A stretch of 64,000 nucleotides of DNA from Xaviernesmea oryzae (GCF_900109605.1 NZ_FOAM01000011.1:142508-206507); one strand, 5' to 3'; shown: positions 19,201 through 27,373, counted from the first letter of the stretch. Notes: a model not told the origin generated them from the sequence alone. Made by a program: numbers and translations.

Positions 19201-21842
19201 AGCGTTTCCTCGAGCGAGGCTGCCTGCAGCGCCAGCGTGCCCGAGAGCGCGCCGGTCTGGTCTTCGAGCATCTGATTGAGATTTTCGCCGGTCGCCTGCA
19301 GCGTGTTGCCCAGCGCGGTCGTGTTGCGCGTCAGCGTGGCGTCGATCTTTTCCGAATGGCTGGCGAGCAGCCCGTCGAGCCGACCGGTATTCTCCTCCAG
19401 CGTCTGTTCCATTGCCGATGTCGACAGGGCCAGCATGGTCGAAAGCGAGCCCGTGCGGTCTTCCAGCATGGTGCCGAGTGCCGTGGCATTGTCCCTCAGG
19501 GCGCCTTCGATGGTCGTTGTTGTCGTCGAGAGAACCGCGTTCAGCTCGTCGCCGTGTCCGCCAAGCAGGCTTCCCAGCCGCTCGGTCCCGCTCGACAGCG
19601 TGGTGTTCATGGCCTGCGCGCGGCTTTCCATCATTGCCGACAGGGCCGTCTGATGGTCTGCGAAAGCGGCGTCGACGCGGTCTGCCACCGTGGACAGGCG
19701 CATCTCTGCCTGGCCGACGCTGTCGACCATGGCGTTGGACAGGCGCTCGCTGGCGCTTGCCACCGTCTGTTCGACCAGATCGGCCGACTGGCCGAGCGTG
19801 CCCGAAAGGGCCTCGGCGCGGCGCGCCAGCAGCCCATCCAGGCGCTCGGCGCCCTGCTGCAGGGTGCTGTCGATCGAATCGGCATTGGCGGCCAGAAGGC
19901 CGGCCATGCCCATGGTGCGCTCGCTGAGCACGTTGTCGAGGCGTGACTGCGCGCCATCGAGACCTTCGATGATCGCGCCCGTGCTTCTGTCGAGCGTCTC
20001 GCTCATCCGGCGCTCGGATTGGGTGAGCACGGTCTCGATCGCGACCGTGCGTTCGCCGATGCTGGCTTCCACACGGCTCTGCGCGGCCGAAAGCGCGCCG
20101 ATCAACGAGCCGGAGCCCGAAGTCAGAGCGGCCTCGATTCGGTCCGGCACGGTGGACACGGCTTGCGAAAGGGCCTCGGTGCGCGCACGCAGGGTGCCGT
20201 CCAGCCGTTCGCCGGCCGTGTCGATCAACTCCGCCAGCGCAAGCTCGCGCTCGGAAACGGCTGTCTGGATATGATCGACGGAGCGGTCGATGAGGGTGCC
20301 GAGAACGATCGACCCTTCGCCGACCGTCTTCTCCATGCGGCTGAGGCCGTCCTGGATCTTCGCATCGAGCAGGCTGGCGCGCCGGTCGAAGGCATTGGCG
20401 AAATCCTCGAAGCGCGAGTCGAACTCGGTCGAGAGCTGGCCGATAGTGCCCTCCAGCTTTTCGCTGAAGAAGCCGGAGCGCAGATCGAGATCGACAATGG
20501 CGTCGTCGCTCGCGCTTTTCAGGGTCTGGCGGAAGCTCGCACCCTTTTCGTCCAGCGTGTTGTTCAGCGAGTGGATCAGATCTTCCAGGCCGGTATTGAT
20601 CGCCTCATGGCCGATGCTCAGGCTTTCATTGAGATCGCGGGTGCGTGCCAGAAGGGTTTCGTTGAGCTGGCGGGCGCGCTCGTTCAGCGCGGTGTTGAGC
20701 TTCTCGGTGCTGGCATCGAGCGCCGAGGCGCGGGTCTCGAACTGGCTGAGCAGCTGCTCGCCGCGCCGCGTGACCGTGTCCAGGCGCTGGTCGAATTCCT
20801 CGTTGAGCGAAATCGTGGCTGCCGACAGATGCGTCATCATCGAATTGGTGCGGTCGGCCAGCATGGAATCGAGCGCCTTGGAGGCGATGCCGGCGCGATC
20901 CGTCAGGGTCGCCGCGCGTGTCTCGATCAGCGAGGCAAAGGCCTCGCCGGTCACCGCGATGCGCTGGGAGAAATCCTCGCTGGCGATGGCGAGCTCGGTG
21001 GTCAGCTGGCTGTGGACGCCGGAGATCGAGGTGCGCAACCGTTCGGCATGGCCGACGATCGATTCGCGCTCCAAGCTGAGCTCCTGCAGCAGCGTGCGGA
21101 CACGAAGCTCGTTCTCGCTATAGCTGCGCTCGAGCGCGTTGACTTCCGTATGAACAAGCGATTCGAGCTCGGTGGCGCGCGCAATCGTGCGCTCGATGCC
21201 CTCGTTCATGGCCGAAACTTCGCGGCGCACGGCCTGGCCGACGGACATGATGCGATCGGTGGCGGCGGTTTCCGGCTCGGCAAGGCGCATGGCCACCTCG
21301 GCCATGGAGCGGGCGGCGCTGCGCATTTCCTGGGCGCGCGCCATCATCGCGCCGAAGCCGAAGAATACGAAGATGGGCAGGATCAAACAGACGGCCGCGC
21401 CGATCAGGCCCGGATTGGCGGCCAGATCGGTCAACGTGCGGATGGCAGCCAGCCGATCGCCATAGATCATGTAGGTGATGGCGAGGCCACCGACGAACCA
21501 GACGAGCGACAGGAGGAAGGCGGCACGCATGGTGGAGCGGCCGGCGCGCAGGTCAGTTCCGCGCAAGTCGGAGCCTTTACGACGGGCATCGTCATTGGCG
21601 GGCTTGAAGGGCTGGCTGCGGCTTGCCGCTTCGCTCTGGCGCGGCTGTTCCTCGCGGCGCGTGGATGAGGCCGGACGCTGCTGGCTGCTGGCGCGCGACC
21701 GCTGCGCCTGGGCTGCTCGCTTCGGCTCTGCCGAGCCGTCGTCGAGAGCCGATTTCAGCTCGTCGAAATCGATCTTCAACGCGTCCTCCAAGGCCTGGAA
21801 CGCCTTGTCGTCCATCGATTCACTGGGCTTCTTGGTCGCCAT
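13209..21842 (-). CDS. Giant polar-growth protein, GPR/RgsE homologue
   Basis: A 2877-residue membrane-anchored coiled-coil protein. Residues 1-105 are hydrophilic, acidic then basic. Two transmembrane helices follow at about 106-127 and 146-168. A very long rod of amphipathic heptad-rich repeats fills about 180-2500, and a Pro/Ala/Gln-rich stretch lies at about 2530-2750. The C-terminus is a compact domain rich in conserved aromatic and charged residues (IDLWRRYQRGERDVFTRRLY, ending VYTMLAHAAGRFS). This layout matches the Growth Pole Ring protein of Agrobacterium tumefaciens (about 2100 residues) and RgsE of Sinorhizobium meliloti, essential for unipolar growth and rod shape. The central rod contains about ten copies of a 62-66-residue unit, making this protein longer than the Agrobacterium one. 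The ATG at 21842 (MATKKPSES) follows GAGG; upstream in-frame codons are not conserved-looking. Confidence 0.88.
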   Translation of the reverse strand: MATKKPSESMDDKAFQALEDALKIDFDELKSALDDGSAEPKRAAQAQRSRASSQQRPASSTRREEQPRQSEAASRSQPFKPANDDARRKGSDLRGTDLRAGRSTMRAAFLLSLVWFVGGLAITYMIYGDRLAAIRTLTDLAANPGLIGAAVCLILPIFVFFGFGAMMARAQEMRSAARSMAEVAMRLAEPETAATDRIMSVGQAVRREVSAMNEGIERTIARATELESLVHTEVNALERSYSENELRVRTLLQELSLERESIVGHAERLRTSISGVHSQLTTELAIASEDFSQRIAVTGEAFASLIETRAATLTDRAGIASKALDSMLADRTNSMMTHLSAATISLNEEFDQRLDTVTRRGEQLLSQFETRASALDASTEKLNTALNERARQLNETLLARTRDLNESLSIGHEAINTGLEDLIHSLNNTLDEKGASFRQTLKSASDDAIVDLDLRSGFFSEKLEGTIGQLSTEFDSRFEDFANAFDRRASLLDAKIQDGLSRMEKTVGEGSIVLGTLIDRSVDHIQTAVSERELALAELIDTAGERLDGTLRARTEALSQAVSTVPDRIEAALTSGSGSLIGALSAAQSRVEASIGERTVAIETVLTQSERRMSETLDRSTGAIIEGLDGAQSRLDNVLSERTMGMAGLLAANADSIDSTLQQGAERLDGLLARRAEALSGTLGQSADLVEQTVASASERLSNAMVDSVGQAEMRLSTVADRVDAAFADHQTALSAMMESRAQAMNTTLSSGTERLGSLLGGHGDELNAVLSTTTTTIEGALRDNATALGTMLEDRTGSLSTMLALSTSAMEQTLEENTGRLDGLLASHSEKIDATLTRNTTALGNTLQATGENLNQMLEDQTGALSGTLALQAASLEETLESSAERFDGLLASHGEKIGTTLSTGRQAFESTLQTSSAELGRLVEDRTGALSGMLALSAASIEQTLDGNAERLDSLFARHGEMLTATEASFEDRVARSAEAARDAIAAAGAVVDGSLSAGTRALDERLTSATGEFDGLLGRHTGTLSSLLDERSQAIDSSIAEGANRLDAIMATHSERIGTSLSGATDAIEGSLRDTATELGQMMEDRTGAVSGVLALSAQHIEETLDGHAARLSEAVERHERLAASATETIEGSLRQSADDLGRLIEDRTGALSGVMALSTASIEQTLDDHAERLGSLVGRHETLLTSGTQTIETSLTSEVDRLAALLEERTGTLSGVLALSTQSLESTIDDRTAALDTLLNRHGETLADATATIEGSLRESADQLGQMMEDRTGTLSGVLALSAQQVEDTLESHGERLGGLVNRHAQMLSDTTQTIEGALGDTAARLDGTLEARTQALSGILDGSVASIDATLSGNTERLDGMLSRHAETLSNATQTVETSLRAAGDQLAEVLEDRTGTLSGMLALSADQIDQTIEAGADRFERLGKVLEEQTGSLSGVLALSTQQMEEALEGGAGRIDALFNRHHDSLAESAARVEGALDQRAMRLAGLINDTGTLLDHNSRQIDAVLASRTQALSSAVGQSAETLDGVFAGKAESLERSFGEQSERLDSLLTTRTDAITGALARSTADLEQAVNGSAERLEQSMTAGGRVLRDTVASQAAVLNGVLAHHTAEISGTITARAGDMVERLASTGEELADTMSLRAATIAETLTDHVGEIDRTLSERVSGIAQDMTSRVSTIASDMENRTSGIASQMSRQIEDTARSLSDASGDAVSALASQTNELTMALASRSAEIGQTLTARSNDVVARLDGADERIRGAFDSGVRAFEAVVAESTSRLSENFEEQTTSMATTLAASGSMLDMSLEQRQDQLREVIETSAEALDERLRSSVGQVAQRLGETAGEIGRATELLSARMDASAAGINTRLDETGQRVETTLSGLESRIHDSVTGVAGLLDRAGRDISDTVAGSIDALDLAGQQAAGRVVETLQGGMETVDRTSETVVNRISDSLAQHSTELGRMGDLATGRVSDAMALHGERIDRASAEAADRIASVAEAQTARIDERLETMDRALHVGLDAVSRTIEGKASEFVGSLRGAVGDVSRQLDDETQRSAEQLARTGEDFAAALAARQAEFQQGLDNTAASAAIRSAELARSVAEATDSAMRRAAAAQNQLADQSTQFERSMTEAEKALAARGDTIRTTLDERTRDINSLLSGRTAELARLIEQQAAPMVERYAATGREAAEQLAAAAEQSAQRLRSESVAMVDAITTRTDETINALVGRAEGTAESLRNMEGRLQTAAAGLIERLSANNAAIGSVLEQSTARLAEIDEKLGATRENVAATTERTAGVLSAAIHLVDDKIGRLADVSTGALSRFGGIAQQFDQQAQVLSQASELLGAAQSNLASTLNERQDALRTLSEGLVNRSDEIQTTMRAVEGFVNGAFERAEQRSGEVAQNLRDGIHTAFGDVGRMLSETEQRATHAADTLRQQMAQAGAEAGSSVEDLFARAEGRATQFAGHLTGAVSQAYDQVRGTLTDAERHALASTDALRHAMEEAVGRFADASDELRRSAADIRHELDATRDELRRGAFDLPEEAKESASAMRRAVSEQIKALQELSDIIGRSSAQLEVGLPRGAASSASAALQAALRPAAQQIAAPAPQAQQAYAPQAPQAYAPSPAYSVAPPQQRAASPAPEARTRAEPPAEPARRTSTVASEPAQRQVDPRGSQRQATTAQPAGRAQQPAPAPRRDSVDPDFLRGSLGLDSRQSAPVDEPSQVGSGWMRDLLRAASREDAGQDSQAPRMAEPQRAQPESRNPRHVMESLNSLSVDIARAIDHEASIDLWRRYQRGERDVFTRRLYTLKGQQTFDEIKRKYDREPEFRTAVDRYIADFERLLSDVARNDRDRTMTQTYLTSDTGKVYTMLAHAAGRFS
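17350..19480 (-). repeat. Tandem 62-66-codon repeats inside the GPR/RgsE gene
   Basis: About ten consecutive units begin with a variant of EDRTGxLSGxLALS and continue with IExTLxxxxxRLxxLxxRH and TxTIExSLR. Five adjacent units (about 17.83-18.57 kb) are exactly 62 residues (186 bp). Two at the N-terminal side (about 19.05-19.47 kb) are 66 residues, and one near 17.6 kb is truncated to about 36. The regular length implies duplication of whole units while keeping coiled-coil phase. Confidence 0.85.
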
Positions 21843-22379
21843 GCGGGTACGCCTCGTTACCGAACCAAAAGATCCGCTGCCTGTCTTTCGCACTTCGGGC
21901 ATCCTCTGGAGGATCTGCCTTTGGACCGCGTTTGAAACGGCTTCGGATCCGCCGGAAGGTTGGGTGCGCGCCGCCACGACGCGCCCTGCCGACCGGCTGA
22001 AAATGTTACTCTTTCGACCCAACGGCAAAGTGCCGACACGACCGTTAGAGCGTATCGTAGTGACACATCCTAGAAGGTCTTACAATTAAGCCCCCTAGCC
22101 ATTCGTTAAAATCCTAACAATTTCTTAACGGACCAGCCTCCGGCACACCTTGAAAACCAAGGCTTTGCAGCTGGTTGCCGGGCATTAACCATAGCGAGCG
22201 ATACCGCCGTTTTTGCGCCGCGTTTTAAAGCGATAGGCACTGCGCTCAAGCTATTGTCATCGCTCGGTCGCCGGAATGCGGCATCGGGCTTTTCGGGAAT
22301 CACATCAACAACATGGCTCGCATACGCCGGGAACCGTCCGATCCGGCGCCGGCCGTGCCGAAACCTTGAGGAATGACCC
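21843..22379. other. Divergent promoter region between GPR/RgsE homologue and Hpt gene
   Basis: A 537-bp divergent region. It contains a CtrA-like TTAACCAT at 22185-22192 and an A/T-rich stretch (22085-22135) with several TTAA elements, likely promoter sequence of the giant gene. No credible gene is seen in it. Confidence 0.5.
22185..22192. promoter_or_regulatory. CtrA-like half-site TTAACCAT
   Basis: TTAACCAT is one form of the CtrA recognition sequence in Rhizobiales. It lies between the polar-growth gene and the Hpt gene. An 8-bp match is weak evidence by itself. Confidence 0.3.
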
Positions 22380-22754
22380 ATGGCCCTGCCGGCCTCCCTG
22401 TCCGCCTTCGATGCGCCCCAACCCGACCGCGCGCTGCACCCCACCGCGACGCGGCCGATCGATCTCGATCATCTGACACGCCAGACGATGGGCGACAAGT
22501 CGCTGGAACTGGAGGTGCTTCAGCTTTTTGCGCGCCAGGCACGCCAGGTCCTGAAAGAACTGGAAAGCGCTGCCGTCGATCAGTACGCGCCGCTCGCCCA
22601 TCGGCTGAAGGGGGCCGCGCTCGCCATCGGCGCCACGGAGGTGACGGCAGCTGCGCATGCGGTGGAAAACGGACAGACGGGCGCCGAACATCTCGCCACC
22701 CTCAATGCGCGCGTGCTGGATTGCGAGCTCTTCATTCTCAAGCTTTGCCGGTAG
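22380..22754 (+). CDS. Hpt (histidine phosphotransfer) domain protein
   Basis: A 124-residue single-domain phosphotransfer protein. The motif [13 protein letters not shown] (about 75-87) carries the phosphoacceptor histidine followed by the conserved lysine and glycine, within a four-helix bundle. Such proteins shuttle phosphate between hybrid kinases and response regulators in the cytoplasm. GAGGA lies 7 nt before the ATG. It is divergent from the GPR/RgsE homologue and no kinase gene is adjacent; its partner is unknown. It is not the ChpT type, which has a degenerate ATPase-like domain. Confidence 0.85.
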   Translation: MALPASLSAFDAPQPDRALHPTATRPIDLDHLTRQTMGDKSLELEVLQLFARQARQVLKELESAAVDQYAPLAHRLKGAALAIGATEVTAAAHAVENGQTGAEHLATLNARVLDCELFILKLCR

Positions 22755-23023
22755 GCTCGCCCTTTCCGGGTGCCGGCGTCTTCAGGGCCTCTTTGATGCG
22801 GCGCGTCGGGAAGAACACGGACCAAGGTGCCCGTCTCCGCCGGAGGCGGGTCGAAGCCGCCATGCTGTGCACTTACGGACAGAGGAGCCATGGCGTTTCC
22901 AGCCGGAGCGATTGGCCCTGCGCGGTTGACGGACTGGCTGATTTGGTGAAGAAAAACGGCTCGCGCCGCCTCTTCGATCCGTTAAAGCGGCATCCGACAT
23001 TCATCAGCCTCAAGAGCCGCTTC

Positions 23024-23344
23024 ATGCCCAAGCTTTCAATCATCTCCTTCGATGGTACGCGCTACGATTTCGATGTGGCCAATGCCACGACCGTGATGGA
23101 AAATGCAGTGCGCAACGCGGTGCCCGGCATCGAGGCCGAATGCGGTGGGGCCTGTGCCTGCGCCACCTGTCATGTCTATATCGACGAGGCCTGGACGGCC
23201 GCCGTGGGCGGGCCGGAGGCAATGGAAGAGGACATGCTGGATTTCGCCTATGATGTCCGCCCTACCTCGCGCCTCTCCTGTCAGATCAAGATGACCGATG
23301 CACTAGATGGCCTGATCGTCCACGTGCCGGAACGCCAGGCCTGA
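23024..23344 (+). CDS. 2Fe-2S ferredoxin, adrenodoxin type
   Basis: A 106-residue ferredoxin with the cluster ligands in [14 protein letters not shown] (Cys-x5-Cys-x2-Cys) and a final Cys in RLSCQIK, the vertebrate adrenodoxin/FdxB pattern. These carriers serve iron-sulfur assembly, heme A synthesis or P450 systems in the cytoplasm. The ATG at 23024 begins exactly at the beta-grasp fold ([16 protein letters not shown]); the ribosome-binding site is weak. An open frame extends far upstream but has no conserved-looking sequence. The 269 bp before it hold no supportable gene. Confidence 0.92.
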   Translation: MPKLSIISFDGTRYDFDVANATTVMENAVRNAVPGIEAECGGACACATCHVYIDEAWTAAVGGPEAMEEDMLDFAYDVRPTSRLSCQIKMTDALDGLIVHVPERQA

Positions 23345-23371
23345 ACCTCGCCGCCGATGCCGGTCCTGGGC

Positions 23372-23713
23372 TCAGTCCGGCGCGAGGGTCCTCAGCCGTC
23401 GGCGCGCTTCCTCTGCCAAGGGGTGGCGTGGATGCCGGCGGATGAAGCGTTCATAGGCTTCAACCGTTCCGCGCCGTTCGATCAGCGAAAACTCGCGCTG
23501 AACGGCCTCGTCCGGATCACCCGCCGGGTTCATCGCCATAAGAGTGGCCGGGCCGGTGCTGCCTCTGTCGTGACTCGGTTCCGGCCCCGCGCTGCACGAT
23601 GTCGTCGAGAGGCTTGCGCCGAGCGATGCCAGGGCAAGACCGCCAGCCCATCGCTGCCACGACAACCGCTCTTGACACACGCCAGTCAGCTTTTTCTTTT
23701 CCGTCATAAGCAT
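23372..23713 (-). CDS. Small exported or lipoprotein-like hypothetical protein
   Basis: A 113-residue protein with a positively charged start, a hydrophobic stretch (WAGGLALASLGASLSTTSC) and a cysteine that could be lipidated, though the preceding residues (TTS) fit the lipobox poorly. The C-terminal half (DEAVQREFSLIERRGTVEAYERFIRRHPRHPLAEEARRRLRTL) looks like a tetratricopeptide-type helical pair. It is convergent with the ferredoxin gene. An ATG at 23707 is an alternative start. Function unknown. Confidence 0.6.
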   Translation of the reverse strand: MLMTEKKKLTGVCQERLSWQRWAGGLALASLGASLSTTSCSAGPEPSHDRGSTGPATLMAMNPAGDPDEAVQREFSLIERRGTVEAYERFIRRHPRHPLAEEARRRLRTLAPD

Positions 23714-23970
23714 TCAATCATTGCACGATGAGGTGATACAGGCTGCTTGTGTCGGCCGTGTTCCTGTGATTCCTGTATTGGCAAACCGCGTTGAGCAGCC
23801 GGCGCATGCCATCCGCTATAGTTGTCTTTTGCTAACCAAGTTGGTAGTAGACTGCAGCTCTGCCGAGCCTGTCAACATGCGCTTCCGCCAGTGCCAAGCA
23901 AATGAAGAAGGCCGATGTTCCAGCGCCCCTGCCGCCTGCATCGATGTCGAACGATCCTGGGGAGGATGCC

Positions 23971-25683
23971 ATGGCTAGCTTGACCACCTCTATTTCGCCC
24001 ACCGGCGATCCGATGATCGACGGTGTGCTGGCGGGCGTCGCCTGGGCCGGGCCAAAGGTCACCTATGCCTTCCCGACAAGCCTGTCGAGCTATAGCTATG
24101 CCAGCTCGATCCGCTCGCACTTTGCCCCCATTTCCGCGTCACAGAAGAAGGAGGCGCTGTTCTTCCTGGAGAAATCCAGCGGAACCACGGGTGACGACGG
24201 CTTCTCGGTCGAAGGCTTCACCCGTCTGTCGCTGTCGCTTGGGACGCCGGCCACGGCCGATATCCGCTTTGCGCAATCGTCCAATCACAATAAGACGGCC
24301 TATGCCTATTATCCGAGCGGATCGGATGAAGGCGGCGATATCTTCTTCGGCACGACCTATCTCAACAAGTCCGGCGACTACCGCAAGCCGATTGCTGGCA
24401 ACTATGCCTGGCAGACCCTGGTGCACGAGCTTGGCCACGCGCTCGGGCTTTCGCACGGGCATGAGACCGATCCCTATGGCGCGCTGCCGGATGACCACGA
24501 CTCCGTCGAATATTCGGTAATGACCTATCGCTCCTTCATTGGCGCCGCCGGCACGTCCTCCGAATATGAAGAATTTGGCGCGCCGCAGAGTTTCATGATG
24601 GCCGATATCGCCGCGCTCCAGGCGATGTACGGCGCCAATTTTTCCACCAATAGCGGCGATACCGTCTATCGCTGGACGCCTGACAGCGGCGCGACGATCA
24701 TCAACGGGAAGGCGGCGATTATGCCGGGCGCCAACCGCATCTTCGCCACGATCTGGGATGGCGGCGGCGTCGATACCTTCGATCTCAGTGCCTACAAGAC
24801 GAAGCTCGTCATCGATCTTCGCCCGGGCGCCTCCTCCACCTTCAGCGCCGACCAGCTCGCCTTTCTCGGCGGCGGGCCGCATGACGGCTATGCCAGCGGT
24901 AACATTTACAACGCGCTTCTCTATCACGGCGACGAGCGATCTCTGATCGAGAATGTCGAAGGCGGCAGCGGCAATGATCTGATCATTGGCAACCAGGCAG
25001 CCAACCAGCTGGCCGGCGGCGCTGGCAACGACACGCTCTTCGGAGCGGATGGCGATGATGTGCTGATCGGCGGCGCGGGTGCAGACAAGCTCGACGGTGG
25101 CGCCGGAAACGACACCGCCTCCTATGCCCGCGCCAAGGCCGGCCTGCGTGTCGACCTCGCACATCCCGGTATCAACACCGGCGAAGCAGCCGGGGATAGC
25201 TTCGTCTCGATCGAGAACCTGACCGGCTCGCGTTTCGCCGACCGGCTTTCTGGCGACGACGGCAACAATGTCCTCGATGGCGGCGCCGGCAAGGACGTGA
25301 TCCTGGGCGGGGCAGGAGACGACTGGCTGATCGGCGGCCTCGGCGCGGATGTGCTGACCGGAGGCAGCGGCGCCGACCATTTCGTCTTTCGCGCCATGGC
25401 CGACAGCACGCCCAAGGCCTTCGACCGCATTACCGATTTCACACCCGCCGAGGGCGACCGGATCGATCTCAGCGCCATCGATGCGATGACCAAGGTGGCC
25501 GGCCACCAGGCGTTCACCTTCATCGGCACGGCCGGGTTCTCCAAGACGGGTGGCGAGCTGCGCTATGAGAAGACGTCGAGCGAGACGATCCTCTATGCCG
25601 ACGTGAACGGCGACAGGAAGGCGGACTTCGTGCTGCATCTCGACCAGCCGATGACGCTGGACAAGACGATGTTCCTGGTGTGA
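23971..25683 (+). CDS. Serralysin-like M10 metalloprotease with RTX repeats
   Basis: A 570-residue secreted protease. The N-terminal catalytic domain carries the zinc motif HELGHALGLSH and the downstream Met-turn SVMTYRS, the metzincin signature. From about residue 340 there are GG-x-GxD nonapeptide repeats (GGSGNDLIIG, GGAGNDTLFG, DGDDVLIGG, GGAGKDVILG and others) that bind calcium in the RTX beta-roll. A C-terminal region typical of type I secretion substrates follows. No N-terminal signal peptide is present, as expected. The ATG at 23971 is chosen because GGGAGG lies just upstream; an ATG at 23902 is also in frame. No type I secretion genes are in the window. Confidence 0.92.
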   Translation: MASLTTSISPTGDPMIDGVLAGVAWAGPKVTYAFPTSLSSYSYASSIRSHFAPISASQKKEALFFLEKSSGTTGDDGFSVEGFTRLSLSLGTPATADIRFAQSSNHNKTAYAYYPSGSDEGGDIFFGTTYLNKSGDYRKPIAGNYAWQTLVHELGHALGLSHGHETDPYGALPDDHDSVEYSVMTYRSFIGAAGTSSEYEEFGAPQSFMMADIAALQAMYGANFSTNSGDTVYRWTPDSGATIINGKAAIMPGANRIFATIWDGGGVDTFDLSAYKTKLVIDLRPGASSTFSADQLAFLGGGPHDGYASGNIYNALLYHGDERSLIENVEGGSGNDLIIGNQAANQLAGGAGNDTLFGADGDDVLIGGAGADKLDGGAGNDTASYARAKAGLRVDLAHPGINTGEAAGDSFVSIENLTGSRFADRLSGDDGNNVLDGGAGKDVILGGAGDDWLIGGLGADVLTGGSGADHFVFRAMADSTPKAFDRITDFTPAEGDRIDLSAIDAMTKVAGHQAFTFIGTAGFSKTGGELRYEKTSSETILYADVNGDRKADFVLHLDQPMTLDKTMFLV

Positions 25684-25716
25684 CGGCGGATCACGGCAAG
25701 GGGCGTTAGCTGCGGT

Positions 25717-26583
25717 TCAGTCGCGCGTTTTGGCTGCCTGCCAGAGCGCTTCCATACGATCGAGTGACGCCGCCTCCAGTGTTTCGCCTGAGGCCGCCAG
25801 CCCTTCTTCGATGGCGCGAAAGCGCTTGCGGAACTTTCGATTCGTGCCGCGCAGGGCCTCTTCGGGATCGGCATCCACATGACGGCCGAGATTGACCAGA
25901 GCGAAGATCAGGTCTCCGAATTCGTCTTCGACCCTATCGCGCCGCCCGGCCGCAAGCGCCTCGCGCAGCTCGCCGATCTCCTCCTCGATCTTATCGAGGA
26001 TCGGTGCGGCCTCCGCCCAGTCGAAACCGACCGTGGCCGCGCGCTTCTGCAGCTCCAGCGCTTCAAGGAGCGCTGGTCCGTGGGTCTTGACGCTGGACAG
26101 GTGGCTTTTCGGCGGCCCGGCCGGCAGGCCGCGCGCGCTGCGCCTTGCGGCCCGCTCCGCTTTCTCTTCCTGCTTGATCGCTTCCCACTGCTGCTTGACG
26201 CCATCAGGCGTGTCGGCCGGGCTGCGGTCAAACACATGCGGGTGGCGGCGGATCATCTTGGCGGTAATCGCCTCGACCACATCGCCGAAGGCGAATGCAC
26301 CTTGTTCCTCTGCCATGCGCGCATGGAAAACCACCTGGAGCAGAAGATCGCCCAGCTCCTCGCGCAGATCCTCCAGATCGTCCCGGTCGATCGCATCGGC
26401 CACCTCGTAAGCTTCCTCGATCGTATAGGGTTTGATCGAGGCGAAGGTCTGGACGATGTCCCAGGGGCAGCCCGTCTGCGGATCGCGCAGCGCGCGCATG
26501 ATCTCGATCAGCCGGGCGATATCCTGGGAGGGCACCATCGCCGCACCGCTTTCCGGCCTGTTGCTCTCCGGCTTGTCGCTCAT
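25717..26583 (-). CDS. mazG: Nucleoside triphosphate pyrophosphohydrolase MazG
   Basis: A 288-residue protein with two MazG all-alpha NTP pyrophosphatase domains. The first shows TIEEAYEVADAID and EELGDLLLQVVFHARMAEE, the second EEIGELREAL and DEFGDLIFALVNLGRHVDAD, providing the paired acidic metal ligands. It hydrolyses NTPs to NMPs plus pyrophosphate for pool cleaning or stress nucleotide control in the cytoplasm. The length is typical of the two-domain form. The ATG at 26583 lies 8 bp after the deaminase stop codon, indicating an operon. Its 3' end is convergent with the protease gene. Confidence 0.93.
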   Translation of the reverse strand: MSDKPESNRPESGAAMVPSQDIARLIEIMRALRDPQTGCPWDIVQTFASIKPYTIEEAYEVADAIDRDDLEDLREELGDLLLQVVFHARMAEEQGAFAFGDVVEAITAKMIRRHPHVFDRSPADTPDGVKQQWEAIKQEEKAERAARRSARGLPAGPPKSHLSSVKTHGPALLEALELQKRAATVGFDWAEAAPILDKIEEEIGELREALAAGRRDRVEDEFGDLIFALVNLGRHVDADPEEALRGTNRKFRKRFRAIEEGLAASGETLEAASLDRMEALWQAAKTRD

Positions 26584-26591
26584 GGTTGGTC

Positions 26592-27179
26592 TCAATTCAG
26601 GGGAATGTCATTGTCGGCCTTGCCGGCCTGATATTGGTTGGAAAGAGCCGCATAGTCGGCGCGGATGCGCGACGTCTGGGCTTCGAGGGCTGCCCTGACG
26701 GGCTCATCTGCCGCGGCCACCATGTCACCGAGATAGGCGGACCGCCAGAACGCATTGCGGCGGTTATAGCCACCGGGCTCCAGTGTGAAGACCTCCTTCA
26801 GGATCTTCAGGTCATGGGGGATGGCAAAACTGTCACGCGAATCTTCATGGCTGAAAAAATAGTAGAAATTGTCGAAGCCGGCCCAGGTGATGGCCGAAAG
26901 GCACATGGAGCAGGGCTCGTGCGTCGACAGGAAGATCAGGTCTTTGGTGTCGCGGCTCTCGGCCTGCTCGTAAAAGCGCTTGAGCGTATGCACCTCGCCA
27001 TGCCAGAGCGGATTTTCCAGCTCGTTGTTGGTCTCGGCAACCACCAGCGACAGGTCGGATTTGCGCAGGATCGCCGCGCCGAAAACCTTGTTTCCAGCTG
27101 CTACGCCACGCCGCGTCAGCGGCAAAATATCGGCCTCGATGACGGTGAGAAGGCGTGCGGCAAGCGCTTGGTCGGACAT
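26592..27179 (-). CDS. Nucleoside deaminase, cytidine/dCMP deaminase-like
   Basis: A 195-residue zinc deaminase. The metal and catalytic residues appear in WHGEVHTLKRF (His-x-Glu) and THEPCSMCLSAITWAGFDN (Pro-Cys-x2-Cys). This is the cytidine deaminase-like fold, but the substrate (guanine, cytosine, a modified base) cannot be set. Unusually, a long C-terminal tail of about 75 residues follows the core. The ATG at 27179 (MSDQALAARL) begins the conserved part. It forms an operon with mazG, so a nucleotide-pool role is reasonable. It is divergent from cysG. Confidence 0.82.
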   Translation of the reverse strand: MSDQALAARLLTVIEADILPLTRRGVAAGNKVFGAAILRKSDLSLVVAETNNELENPLWHGEVHTLKRFYEQAESRDTKDLIFLSTHEPCSMCLSAITWAGFDNFYYFFSHEDSRDSFAIPHDLKILKEVFTLEPGGYNRRNAFWRSAYLGDMVAAADEPVRAALEAQTSRIRADYAALSNQYQAGKADNDIPLN

Positions 27180-27373
27180 GGGCGAACTCTTGAGACACGA
27201 GGGGAGGCGAGGGCTGCGAAAAACCCTGCACGAGGGTGACATTTGCTCCATAATCCATAAAGCCGAGCAAAAGAATACGCACGGGCAAAATGCGGCGAAC
27301 AACTGTTCCTTCAAAGCGCCTGTGCTTTGCGGCATATTGCGAAAAAAAATCATACCCGGAGTCTCTCTCGATC

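Noticed and set aside
14277..19946. Very long open frame (over 1800 codons) on the plus strand opposite the GPR/RgsE gene
   Set aside because: It is the antisense shadow of the repeat-rich coiled-coil gene: high G+C and biased codon use remove stops. The translation is Arg/Gly/Ala/His-rich without any domain, and it has no ribosome-binding site.
22373..23344. Long frame joining the Hpt region to the ferredoxin
   Set aside because: Only the last 106 codons resemble protein; the upstream part is out of frame with the Hpt gene and reads as a shadow.
23971..25683. Serralysin-like protease as part of a local toxin or secretion island
   Set aside because: No type I secretion genes, immunity gene or base-composition shift surround it; an isolated RTX protease is common.
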